DNA of 64,000 nucleotides. Origin: Lineus longissimus (lineage: Eukaryota; Nemertea; Pilidiophora; Heteronemertea; Lineidae). Shown one piece after another: positions 48,736 to 60,249 of this stretch; within the stretch, counting starts at the first letter, position 1; the number at the start of each line of letters is the position of its first letter. The notes below the pieces were generated by a model that saw only the letters and a program-made list of their open reading frames with translations, was not told where the DNA came from and made no database searches. The stretch spans positions 5,892,001-5,956,000 of the forward strand of contig NC_088320.1 of assembly GCF_910592395.1 (NCBI RefSeq), read 5' to 3'. The translations under genes and the position numbers were made by a program.

Positions 48736-48799
48736 TGTAACCGTTGGTAGAACATCATGCTTTCAAAATGTGATGCGCACTATACCCAGGCCGGTAATG

Positions 48800-48930
48800 G
48801 CGATAAGAGTATCATATCCTGAGAGCCTATTCAGTTTCGTATTCATGTACACCAATGCACAGTCTTAACAGGATTCTTGTAAGATTATTCCCGAGAATCT
48901 TAAGATAATCTTAATGGGATATTTGACTTG
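48800..48930. repeat. Palindromic element, copy 16 (shortened)
   Basis: It shares gagcctattcagtttcgt and attcatgtac with copy 17, then aggattcttgtaagatt and a gggatatttgacttg end. It lies 60 bp beyond the foldback element. Confidence 0.6.
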
Positions 48931-50149
48931 TCTACAGGCTCATCACGATCTAGCGTAAACCTCTAACACCCCATGTGTGACTATAATAAACCGCTGTCGA
49001 TGCCTTACGGGTAGGACCGCATACTGTGATTTTATTCCCCATCGCTTGCTCTCTATCGTCTCTTTACAGAAGAATAACCAGATATAGCCACAGAAAAAAA
49101 CGAAAATGAAATGACCAGCGGTCGATAACACGCATGTTCAATATGTTCCTACAAGCACCTTGAAAAACAGTTTTTTTGTGATTCGCTACGTTTTTCCAAT
49201 TGAAAGAACCAATAGACTCTCTTTATCGGCAGGATCAAAGGAACCGGTCTTGCACCAATGTATATCGTCTCACCAGTTGGTTTCTCACAGTATTCCATAT
49301 CAATGCATACGGTATATGGGCAATATTACTATCAACACGGAATTCAGTGATGTGCAACTTGGAATAAAGGTCAATACGTCGAAGACGGCTACACGACTTA
49401 ACGTAAATGAATAAAAACTGACTGACTGAGTAAAACATCAATTTTGTCACATTTGCGTGCAGTGAACAATGCAACTTGAATAAAAAAATGCCATGGGGAT
49501 ATAACTACATATACTTCTTAGTCATTCCCAGTTTTGTTGACACCACAAATAAAATTTTTAAAAGGGATATACAATGTACGTTGAGTACTTTATACTGGCA
49601 AAGTCAGTGCATGGTCGGATTAGTCGTTTTTGTCCTTCATTGTGACATCAGCAGCGATAATGCCCCATATGATTTATATCTTATGGCGCATGCAATCGAC
49701 GTATTCATTCATTCAGTGATATTATTGTATGGTGGATATGTCACATTCCTACTATGTGATGAATCAAATTGTGTACAGGCGCCTTTTTTCGCTGACTGAT
49801 TGCAAATTTCCACTACAATTCATCGATGATATATCATTAGTACATTTAGTGTGGCCCTGATTCTGACATTGTACAGTGTAGAATCCAAGGCCGCGGTGTA
49901 ACACGTCAGTTACTTCCAGTTTTCAGCGTGTTCCCTTTTCATTCCCGTATTCACGGTTAAGGCGACCACCGACTGACCGATCAACAACCATTCGAAGACT
50001 GATATATTGGAGAGAAATCCATTGTAGTTTAAACCTTTGCCTTGACTGTAAAAGGAGACTAGTGACATATCGCCTGTCGTTCACTCATTCACCGCCAGGT
50101 GGAGAGATTTCTGAGCGCATCAAATAATGCATTATTACACTATGCATTA

Positions 50150-50236
50150 GGAAGCCCGCTTGCACGTGGACCAAATTTTCATTGTTATACTGTCCTATCA
50201 AAGGGTTATCAGGAAAAATCTTGAAACATCGACCCC
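50150..50236. repeat. Dispersed repeat pair, copy A
   Basis: It aligns with 53011-53098 through aagcccgctt, attgttatactgtcctatca, tcaggaaaaatc and catcgac. The family is unknown. Confidence 0.5.
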
Positions 50237-53010
50237 AAGAAATAGTTTTCTCGAGGTCGATAGGCCTACCGTCTAGGGCAAATAGACGTGATGGATTTTC
50301 TTTAAGAGCATAGCCTGGAATTGCTCAAGGCTCGAGCTACTGAACCGAATCATTAGAACCATAACCCAGAGCGCTGAAAAGCTTAAGCTCTACTGGACTT
50401 CATTAAGTGGTCCAATATTATCTCGACCACTTAACTGAAAATCTCCGTTCCAGATCGTAAGTAAAAATTGTAATAAGTGGCCACCGCGCGAAATAAAAAA
50501 AAGTCAAGATTTTCATGTATGCATGGTAGGGCGGAAATCTATTCAAGCCAGTCGATGAAAAAGTTAAGTCATCAATTTCATTAGAGAGTGGCATGTTTTG
50601 CTATATCTACAGTACTGTGTCAACCTTCCTAAGCTGGTTGAGGGAGCGTCTGTAACTTACACGCCGTGATCTGTAATGTTCTCGTCTCACGGCCTAAATA
50701 CTGCAACCATTAAATCTGTTCCAGACTATAAAATGTTGTAACAAGTTGGTGGTCGGCACACAGCGATACCTGACATCGGGGCTCGCTCAGTCTGGAGGAG
50801 CCGTGAGAAAGCAAGATTCCGATTCAAGAATACGTTCAATTTTAGGATTACACAGACACGAAAACTCAGCCACTCGGTATCGCTGTATAAAACCGTTTAA
50901 ATTTGTATTCCTATTTACATGTACTTTATTTTTGCGGATTTCACGAACTTCATCGTTACGCGATCACCAGGATCGCCAAATACTGTTTTATGACGGAAAG
51001 CATTGAGAGAAATTTCGTAATCCGCCACGAAAACTATTAACACGGGGTTATAAATAAATCTGTACGACCAGTAAGTCCATTGAACATTGTCATGTAGTCG
51101 ATTTTCGCGCTATACAGAATGGTTCACCGATGAAGGAGGTGTTGTCGTAATGAATTTCCCAGTTCACCGGGTAGGGTATATCATGCTGCAAAAATGCATG
51201 AACTAACCAACCGGTGCTATCAGGTTCGTCATTAGGTCGAATGAAAACTTTCGAAATGGAGTATTCGAAACTAATTTCTTTCAAAACATTTACAAATCGC
51301 CTAAACAGTTAATATAAAATGGTCTCGTGCACAACTTTGCAGTGATTTCAAAGTCAAAAAAAGATAAATATGTTGTTTAATCCTTTATCAGAGGCAGAAA
51401 ACTATTTATATTATTTATCGCGAATGAATAGTGCAGTCATGGATTAACCAATACGAGCATAAAGACAATTCTTCTTGTAGTTAAGGCAATATGGAGAATT
51501 TAGATTTACGAGTTGCGTAATACGTTTGATTCGAGTGGATTACCAGGAAATACCATGGAATCGATTTGGAATATAAGTCAAAAAGGTAGGCGTTTTGAAG
51601 TTTCTCCAGAAAAAAAACCCACTCAACAAAAATGCTAATGTCATGTGACTTATTGTTACTTGCCTCATTTCGATATATTATTTCGTTGTGATTTTGGCAA
51701 CGATATACCTTTCTGCCATTTAAACTATGCCACTGGTCAGCTCGATACTAGCCCATCCAACAATAAATGCTGATAAATCACGTTTACTTGTGGAAGAATG
51801 TCTTAACATTTTGTTTGGAAGTGTCAATAAACCGGAAATTATGAAGTCTAATTCCATGTCGGGACTGGCGGCCACCGACCTGGAATACGACTTCATATGA
51901 ACGCTCCGGAAATAGATCTGGTGCGTTGATTTCAGATATTCTTCTCCTCAGTCAGAAATAATCCCTGTACATGACTGTAATTCAATCTCATGGCGTTAGT
52001 ATAGTCGGAGTCGCCGGGAAATTCACCTGAACCGCTCACTACTACGTGGCATCAGCAAATGCCAATGTTACTTTGCAAGCAGTCATCAGTAATGATGACC
52101 TGACTTCTGTCTTTGCGTCCAGAATTTGCAACAACAAAAATTGTTTGTTTCCTGCTTGTTACGCTATAGGTGCACACAATAGATTTGCATGAATTTCTGT
52201 GACGCCAAAATCACAGTGACGTCTATCACTTAATACGCCAAGTGGGATGTGACAGCGTGAACTCTATGTAAAGTTTTGCCGTAATGCAGACAATTAGCCT
52301 CATAGTGTGTCTTTATTGATTAAGTTCCAGAAAAACGACATCTATGCTAACCGATAGTCTTGTGTTGCTATATCGACTGCTGGCACTCTGCATGCGCTTA
52401 TTATTCAATTCTTGATTATCGTGCTAATTCAACGCTTAGCCATTTCATGAGATAATATAGTGTTATATCGTTATATAATGATGTAACAAGTCCCCCTTGG
52501 TTTACCAGATCGTTTTACCGACTGGCAGTGGCAGGAATAATCAAGGGGAGTACTGCTAGTGCGTAGGAAGAAATCGCAGGGTGCGTGAAGAGGGCAACAG
52601 TCTCATAGTTGATCGGAACCACTTCTTGGAAGAATGAAACGGCATGATCGGGAGGAGGGGAGGGACATGACAGATGTGCATTTGACTCGTTATTAATCTT
52701 AAAGATTTCTTGAGAGAATCTGCTGGCACCAAGAATGAATAAAGTCTAAGAACAAGATAGCAGACAGTATATAAATTATGACATTCCTTTATCACCTCTA
52801 GACACCAAATTCTGGCAACAAGTGGCTTTTGCTAAATTAATTGGCTTCTATTTGGAAGATGGAGAATCTCAGTGGTGAATGCGGCATCATTTTGTTTGTC
52901 CTTGGGTACGTCTTGACGGTAAATTAATCAGAACATGGTCAACGGTAAGTCAGTTTTATTTGAAAGAAATCAGGCCTTGCTCAATTCCACACGGTCTATT
53001 GTCTTTAAAC

Positions 53011-53098
53011 AAAGCCCGTTTGAAACCTCGGCCTGATTTCCCATTGTTCTGCTGTCTTATCAAAGTTTCTCAGGGAAAATCATGATAGCATCGACTCC
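53011..53098. repeat. Dispersed repeat pair, copy B
   Basis: It is the partner of 50150-50236, in the same orientation. It overlaps an 11-bp inverted repeat, gaaatcaggcc (about 52966) with ggcctgatttc (about 53030), absent in the other copy. Confidence 0.5.
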
Positions 53099-56000
53099 CT
53101 CGCAACAACTTTCACGGCAGCGGCGGAAAGGCCGAAACCAGCAAGGCCAAATTACCGTATTGTGCCATTTTGGTTGCGTGGGTGGCAATGATATCTAGTC
53201 GGGTTTGATCATCTCCGGACCGTCTCGGTAGCTTTAGGAAGGTTAGTTTCCTCAGTCGCGGGCTCTCAGCTTTGATCACGAAAGTAACGTGGGATAATCG
53301 GGGTAATTACAAGCAATGCCCAATGCAACACTCCGTACCATCCGCCTCATGTCGCGGCAATTTGCTGGCAGGTCGGAAGCCCCTTCAACCGGTTTGATAG
53401 CGTCTACAGTGTATTTTCAAGGCAATGTACATACATGCAATATTTTGCGGGGTTTTGTTTTGTGGATATTCCAAACAACCTACAGATATCCGATCAACTG
53501 ATCGAGAAATCAGATCGTCTGGACACCAAAGTTTATTGGAACCCGATATTTCGGAAAAATAATTAATAGTTCATAGTCTACCTCGAAGTGTAATGTGGTT
53601 GGAGAGTCGTTTTCTTCAAGATCTCTAATGTAGTTTGAACGTGTAATTCACGTCCGAGTCTCCGTTCTTTGGAGTAGTTTTGGGAAATTAATTCTTCAGG
53701 AATCCTCTGCATAAAAATGACTCAAAAATTTGACCTCTTAAGAAAATAGCTTCTTAAGTCGGTTATTTCAATGCGTCAATGAATAGACAGTGTATCAAAG
53801 ATTCGCCAACCACTCAAAACCCTTAGGAATCGGCAAGGCAAATAAAACCGTGACGCTAATTGTATCTGGCCTTGATGAGGGAGGGTGTGGAAGGTACACG
53901 TTGATATTTGCATAGATGTATAGCCCCGTTAAAGGTTTGTATTGCTAGAAGCAAACCTGGGGTCCCCTTGCACTATTTGAAGTCAGCTCGCACAAGTTCA
54001 CCATTATCCTGATCTTCTTCACCTGGTTCACAGATTACCTCGGTAAATCTCGGATCCAAGCAAAAGGCATTTCCGCATAAGATGACATAACAAGCTCTAA
54101 TTGTCTAATTAAATCAGTCAGAAGGCGCGGAACATTCCTTGCCGCGATGAAATTGGCTAGTAGGAAGATTTAGAATGACAATTTAATGAATCAAAACGCG
54201 TAAAAATCATGAAATTAGAATGACAGGGGTTGTCGCTTCAATATGTGTGCATAGCGAGTATCAATGTTTAAAAAGTATTTTTTTTCTTTAAAGCATGAAA
54301 CCACATGTATCAATACGCCCTTGTTATTTTATTTTTGGTTTTGTTGTGATGATTGACCCATTTGTGTCAGTACCGGAAATAATGTGTCTTTTCGCCTGAT
54401 CGACACCTAAAAGGCTGTGGTCAGCATATTTCGAAAGTGAGTAGCCTAGACGACCAGACAAACAGCTCCAACAATACCCCAATCACCAATCATGAAGGTT
54501 TAAGACCGCGCATTACAGATATATGGTCTTGTGCACGCCAAAACGGCCAGGGGATATAATTTCAAGGAAGGATTCGTTATCAGAATCGATGATAACTAAC
54601 TCAAACCTTACACGGACAATGAATAGCATCCCGCGAAGTTACTATTTATAGCTCACAAGGTCAATTGCATAAGATATTGATGATGTTTCAGTCACGTGAC
54701 AGTCGGACATCGACACTTATTTCTACGCATTTGAGCTTATTTCAAAGTCAATTATCTTTGACCCTGCATTGTTTTTAGCATGAATGATACCATAGAGTCA
54801 GAGAGAGAAATATTCAGAACAATTATGTAGTATTTCCAACACTCGGACATGTGCCAGATTGAATCTAACTGCCCCAGTTAGAAAGCCTGAATCCATTACA
54901 AAACCGCATGTTTGTCCGACATTGCCTGTAATTCAGCGATGGGGAAATAGAGGGCAGCAGCTGCAGTGACGTCATCTTCGCGGAATGCTATTGGCATACA
55001 TTTGGAAGAGAGACCACCTTACCAACATTGCCAGTGTTTGTTCTGTAGGCAAGGCTGCTGTGTCGAACTTTAGATAAATTATTCAAAAGACGTAAAGTCG
55101 GATCGGAGGTGGGTCACAGCTTACTGCAACCTCTCCCCAGATCGACCACCTTTGAGACACAGAAGGTGCGCTGAAACGCATCGACTGCGGGTAGAATATA
55201 AGCGTCTTTAATCTCGCTTTGGTTTTTGTCCCAACGGAAGGGGGTCCCTGGCAAAACCATCTAGTATGCATTAATCATGTGACGTAAGTCGTTTTGCACT
55301 GCAGCCCTACAACATAGTGCATGGAGCTGAGTCCAGTGCAAGGAAGTTTAGAAAGAAGAAATATCCGTAGCAGTATCCGTAGTTGCAGCTATTGGTCGGA
55401 GAGCGTTGTCCTTTATCAGCACGGTCAATGACTGAAGAAGTCCTAGCTCAACTACGGCGCTGCTACGAATGACGCTGACTACTACTAGGGTATTGCTTGA
55501 TGGTTGTGACAGAGAAGTGGCGTGAATATCTGAGGTTTGACATCATTCGAGGGATACTCTTGTAAAAATCTTTCCTACCAAAGGTAGATGCGCCTTTTGA
55601 GAGCCACTTTGAGTCCCAACCTACACGTCAACCTAATCACCCGAAGATGCAAACTTTTGCGCTACAGTTGATCACTGCTATTATTTGCCCACTTCGCACT
55701 TCTCATCAACTGAAATGATTTCCTTTCTCTTTATTCGACTTTGAAGTGGTGCTTGGTGCACAGTGTTTCGCTCCCTGTGGATCATTCTAACGATGGTGTG
55801 GGTAACGTGAACTTCAAGAAAGAATAAAATCCTACGCGAATTCAAAGAAACACCCCATCTCGAGTGTGATGTGCGATCACTTAAATGGTGCAACCCGCAA
55901 TTCAGCTGCGTCTTACAAAGATGATTACTCAAAAATCTACACTACGAGTAGAAGGTTCCCCAAGAATAGCCTCGGGTCCCTCATAAGGTAGCATTAAGTA

Positions 56001-56526
56001 ATTAGAGCAATTTTCTTGTGTTCGGCTTATGACAAAGGATGTAAATGTAAAAATTTCTCTAAGATCTGACGATAACGTGGGGGCATCTTTATGAAAGTGA
56101 TGCAAAACTGGCTTTAAGGAGAAGTGGCATCGGCGAGGCCTTTCGTTTTAGATTGCGCAGCAAATCAAGCTTACACGTGTTACGAGGTTGTGATGTTTTG
56201 ACGAAATACAATAACATTGTGACCATGGCGATAGAGCAGTATTAGTGCTTCTCCCAATAGTTACATTAGGCTCTTTTATACTTTGCGTTGTTTACGACTG
56301 CGGATTGATTGTATTACCATATTTATTTCAGTGCATATAGCATGACTAAAAAGATTGCGCTACGTCGGTCGAAGTGGATGATTCGTAAATACTGGTTGTT
56401 CAGAAATGTAGAAATTCAGTTAAATGTATACACAATGTAATGCAGTTATTATGCATGCAGATTTTCTGAAATATGGTTGCTAAAGTATTTGTATAAGTAT
56501 TTGTCTAAACTCTAGTTAGCCTGATC

Positions 56527-57087
56527 GAAAATCCCGATAAGATTTTTTTATAAGACTCTTAACTTTGAGCCTATTCAGTTCCGTGTACACATGCATGTAC
56601 ATTCGTTCCAAGATTCGTGTAAGATTCTTAACTTAGAGCCTATTCAGTTCCGTGTACACATGCATGTACATTCGTTCCAAGATTCGTGTAAGATTCTTAA
56701 CTTAGAGCCTATTCAGTTCCGTGTACACATGCATGTACATTCGTTCCAAGATTCGTGTAAGATTAACTTAGAGCCTATTCAGTTCCGTGTACACATGCAT
56801 GTACATTCGTTCCAAGATTCGTGTAAGATTCTTAACTTAGAGCCTATTCAGTTCCGTGTACACAAGCATGTACATCCGTTCCAAGATTCGTGTAAGATTC
56901 TTAACTTAGAGCCTATTCAGTTCCGTGTAAACATGCATGTACATTCGTTCCAAGATTCGTGTAAGATTAACTTAGAGCCTATTCAGTTCCGTGTACACAT
57001 GCATGTACATTCCAAGATTCGTTTTAAGATTCTTAGATAAGATAAACAACATAAGAATCGTACATCTATATGGATTTTCGACCTGGG
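56527..57087. repeat. Palindromic element, copy 17, expanded by tandem repeats
   Basis: The outer ends are intact (gatcgaaaatcccgataag on the left, ggattttcgacctggg on the right). The arm segment between them is repeated seven times, so the element is about 560 bp instead of about 220 bp. Confidence 0.75.
56567..57035 (+). repeat. Seven tandem units of 69/66 bp inside copy 17
   Basis: Units beginning gagcctattcagttccgtgt start at 56567, 56636, 56705, 56771, 56840, 56909 and 56975. The steps are 69, 69, 66, 69, 69 and 66 bp; the 66-bp units lack three bases (ttc). All lengths are multiples of three, which by itself creates a 149-codon open frame with a 23-residue repeat. I do not call that frame a gene. 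Confidence 0.9.
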
Positions 57088-58942
57088 TGTTATGGTATTT
57101 GATCATGTATGCTCCAGCCTCTAAATTGTGGACCATAAGTCGAAGTTTCCAACCATAACGTGTCGCAGTTGAGGCCATCAACCATAGTTTAAGAACCTTA
57201 AACCGGAGTTAAAGACATCATTATGAAAGTGGGATCCGGCGTGCCATAACAGTATCCTTATTATGCCCAATTAGTTCTAGCTCAGAGTTCAGTCCAAAAA
57301 GAAGCTAAGCATCTTGCTGCTTGAAGACCAGTTCGTACGCTCAACATTCAAATACGACGACATGCTTGACTTGACTCATTTGGTTGAACTAATGCGATTT
57401 TCACTCAGTATGGTCATCGGAACAAGTTGGTGGCAAGAGAAGAAGGGGTAGGACGTGCGTTAGATGGCTTGGCGCAGTGTAGCGAGATGGTGCGGCTGTT
57501 GATCTTGGTGAAGACTTGTCGGAAGGTGTCAGTGACAGGAACCAATTGCGAAGGTCCCTCGCACTTATGATGGCTTAAACCGTCTTGTTGCATAAAAGAA
57601 GAAGAGGAATGCTTATCTAAAATGGACAACACATAACTTAACAGTAATTTGTTTTTCGCAGGATCCTGAAATATACATTTCAATCTGGTTTTTAGTCGCT
57701 CGGAATCCGTTAAACGTTTTCACTGGCAAATAACTGAGATTAGGTCTGTATGTAAGTATCAAAGGTTATCAAGTGCGTAATAACTCAACAATACGTTTGG
57801 AGCATTTTTGAATACGTGTGATGTTGGTTTCAGATAGTTAACTTGTCGGTGAACCTGAAATGCTGTCAAGATTTTTTTAGTAGCTCGTCTAACCTGGCCT
57901 CCAGTTCAGTCTATTATCTTGAAAACAATGCTGGTAATGCGAACTATTTCTAGCCATTCTATGTCCGCGTGCGTCACCCATTCGTCTCATCACCCATTGA
58001 TTCGTTGTCCAGAACAGCTGATCGTGTCGACTTCGCATGATACATACAGCCAGGTGTTCAGAACGGTTGTAACAGTTGGTGATGATCTAACGATTATCAC
58101 GGATTCATGATGTCCGACCCACTCGGGTTTAATATCGAATATTTATAGACTTCGGTCACGCACTTCACCAGCTTTTACGACATTTGATGTTTTTCGGTGA
58201 GACTGACGAAAGTGTCCAGAAATGTGAGTTTTCAGAGTCAACATATCACGATAAACTGTACCTAATTTATGAGAAACATTTTATAATTAGAGCTTACTTA
58301 GTATATTGCATCACATCTTTGACGGCTTTAACAGTCATGCTTAGTTGTAAGTTATGACTTTTTGAGCCACAATGTAGTCACCTTTTCATCGTCCTTGCTG
58401 ATATGAACCCTTGATATCATAAGGGTAACAATAGTGTCCAATTCCTCATCATCAAACTCAAATATTGCCGGAATAATTACGCCAAGTTGCCAAAGTCATG
58501 AAAGTTACAACAAGAAGAGTTTTTGACATGACAGATACTCAACAGTTTTCCGAAAGACAAAATCTTCCATCACATGGTAATTCTTTTCAGCGTTAGGAAA
58601 AAATCGGTCAAAATCCAGGCATAATGGCCCTTTAATGACGCCCTTTACAGACCATACTGCTCAGATCTGCATTTTTAATGGTTCTGATGCTAATTTCCCG
58701 GTCACACCCAAACCATGCACGTATTTATCAGGTGTGGGTATTTTCACTGTGTCATATGCCACCATCCTCCATAACCGCAAAACGAATCTTGCACCTTTAG
58801 TTCTGTTTTTCTAAGCTTGTTCTTCCTGTATCGACGGATATGTCACCGTATTTGTCACACATCCACGACTAGACGTTGGAAAACTTAACACCGCTATACA
58901 AAACCAAACATGACGCCACTACTACTATGACTACATGTAGCT

Positions 58943-59445
58943 TAAAGGTGACCTGAAATGCTTTTATTAAAATTCTAACTTGGGGTATAAAACTATAGGG
59001 CATAACATAAGAAACACAAGTGTGAAAACCGCATAAAAATCAAACTACACTGTACTCATCTTAAAGTTATAGCAGTTTGTAATTCAAACATTCCAGGTGG
59101 TGCAGGAAGAACAAATTAATGATGTACATTGTGCTGTACTGAAATAAAGTTTTGATAGTTTCATGCTTATATTTTAATTACCTTGTCACAGGTATGAGCT
59201 TTTAGGGAGCAGGTAAATGTGCAATTTTAAAATATAGGCATGAAACTCTAAAAAACTTTATTTCAGTACAGCACAATCTACATCATCAGTTTGTCCTTCC
59301 TGCACCACCTGGAATGTTTGAATTTTCTACCTGCCATAACTTGAAGATGGGTAGTTTGCTTTTTATGCGGTTTTCACCACTGTGCTTGTTATCTTATGCC
59401 CTATCATTTTTTCCCTAAGGTAAAGAGTGTTGCAGGTGACCTATA
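58943..59445. mobile_element. Long palindromic element, about 500 bp
   Basis: The left end taaaggtgacctgaaatgct and the reverse complement of the right end tataggtcacctgcaacact match. The arms then match over about 200 bp, including gtgaaaaccgcataaaaa, tcaaacattccaggtggtgc and gtgctgtactgaaataaagt. A loop of about 40 bp lies near 59190-59225. It is non-coding; a non-autonomous foldback or MITE-like DNA transposon is the best reading. Confidence 0.75.
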
Positions 59446-59577
59446 ATCTCCGTCTCTCTGATGTTCAATCCTAAGTATATATATATTTGTTTATTGTCAC
59501 CTGTACAGATACAGCCAGCCCCAGAGGGCTTATGGGACATTTTACTTCTTTTTTTTTTATATCTTCAATATGTCATA

Positions 59578-59622
59578 ACGAGATAAGAAACAGGAAACGT
59601 CATTTCCTGTTTCTTATCTCGT
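59578..59622. repeat. Perfect 20-bp hairpin with 5-nt loop
   Basis: acgagataagaaacaggaaa at 59578-59597 pairs without mismatch with its reverse complement at 59603-59622 around the loop cgtca. It lies just after a T-rich run. Confidence 0.85.
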
Positions 59623-59775
59623 AGCATTCAATGGCAAATTTGGCCACAATTTTTGAGTTCATATTTAATAATCGTCTTATCTTTAGTATATCGAGAGCAC
59701 GATAACATTACGTGATCTTCTCGGCAAATAGGAAATTAAGGAAGATGGGAAATTAAGGAAGATATAGCCGAGGTC

Positions 59776-59980
59776 GACAATCCCGATGAAATTCTTATAA
59801 CGTTATTAGTTGCATTAAGTATGGATTAATCTATTATTGGTTGTATGCGTAATCGTATTTGGTCATCACACACGATAGTGTAATTATCTAGAATCTAGTG
59901 TAAGGTCTTTAACATGAATCTTACAAGATTTTTGAAAAGATTGTATATGAGCATGCATGCGAAACTGAACAAGATCTAAT
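59776..59980. repeat. Palindromic element, copy 18 (diverged)
   Basis: It begins ccgaggtcgacaatcccgat and contains ggtctttaacatgaatctta, gagcatgcatgcgaaactga and acaagatct. The outer right end is lost. Confidence 0.55.
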
Positions 59981-60149
59981 GGATTACGCCGATCGTAATT
60001 ACTGGTGGTCCAGGAAAATAGCGATGAAGGTATTCTCAATGACGTAGTGCAGTTTTCATGCCTACGAATTTGCTGAAACTTATTGAAAGTAATGTCTACA
60101 TATCAGTATGGCTCAAATTTATATCTAGGTATTTACGCAATTGGCCATT

Positions 60150-60249
60150 TTGAAATTCAGTTACGAATAATATTTCAAATTTTTAAGGAACAGCGTAGCC
60201 CTTTAACTAAGAATCGCTTAGGAATCTCATCGGCACTTTCGACCTGGGA
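60150..60249. repeat. Palindromic element, copy 19 (half)
   Basis: It runs from ttgaaattcagttacgaata through tttaactaagaatcgcttag to the terminal actttcgacctggg. It lies 170 bp from copy 18, so the two may be pieces of one disrupted insertion. Confidence 0.55.

Larger units (their letters stand above)
47839..48742. mobile_element. Foldback transposable element with tandem-repeat arms
   Basis: The whole 904 bp can fold on itself. The outer arms are short tandem repeats of ggaaaattcgtcccc type on the left (47845-48118) and their reverse complement on the right (48533-48735). Inner unique arms also pair, for example ttgaaagtttctgac at 48120 with gtcagaaactttcaa at 48504. The central part folds again around tagtaggtagaggaaggcag. 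The 9-bp sequence gttggtaga lies directly on both sides (47830-47838 and 48743-48751) and looks like a target-site duplication. A 9-bp duplication fits Mutator-like elements. There is no coding capacity. Confidence 0.8.
48743..56526. other. Intergenic region without a supported gene
   Basis: Apart from palindromic copy 16 and the 50150/53011 repeat pair I see nothing recognisable. Open frames are short and show no motifs. Confidence 0.45.

Noticed and set aside
56567-57035. Possible CRISPR-like array
   Set aside because: The units are contiguous with no unique spacers, and the host is a eukaryote.
56591-57040. 149-codon open frame with 23-residue repeats
   Set aside because: It is created by 69/66-bp tandem units of a mobile element. 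It has no signal, no domain and no splice context.
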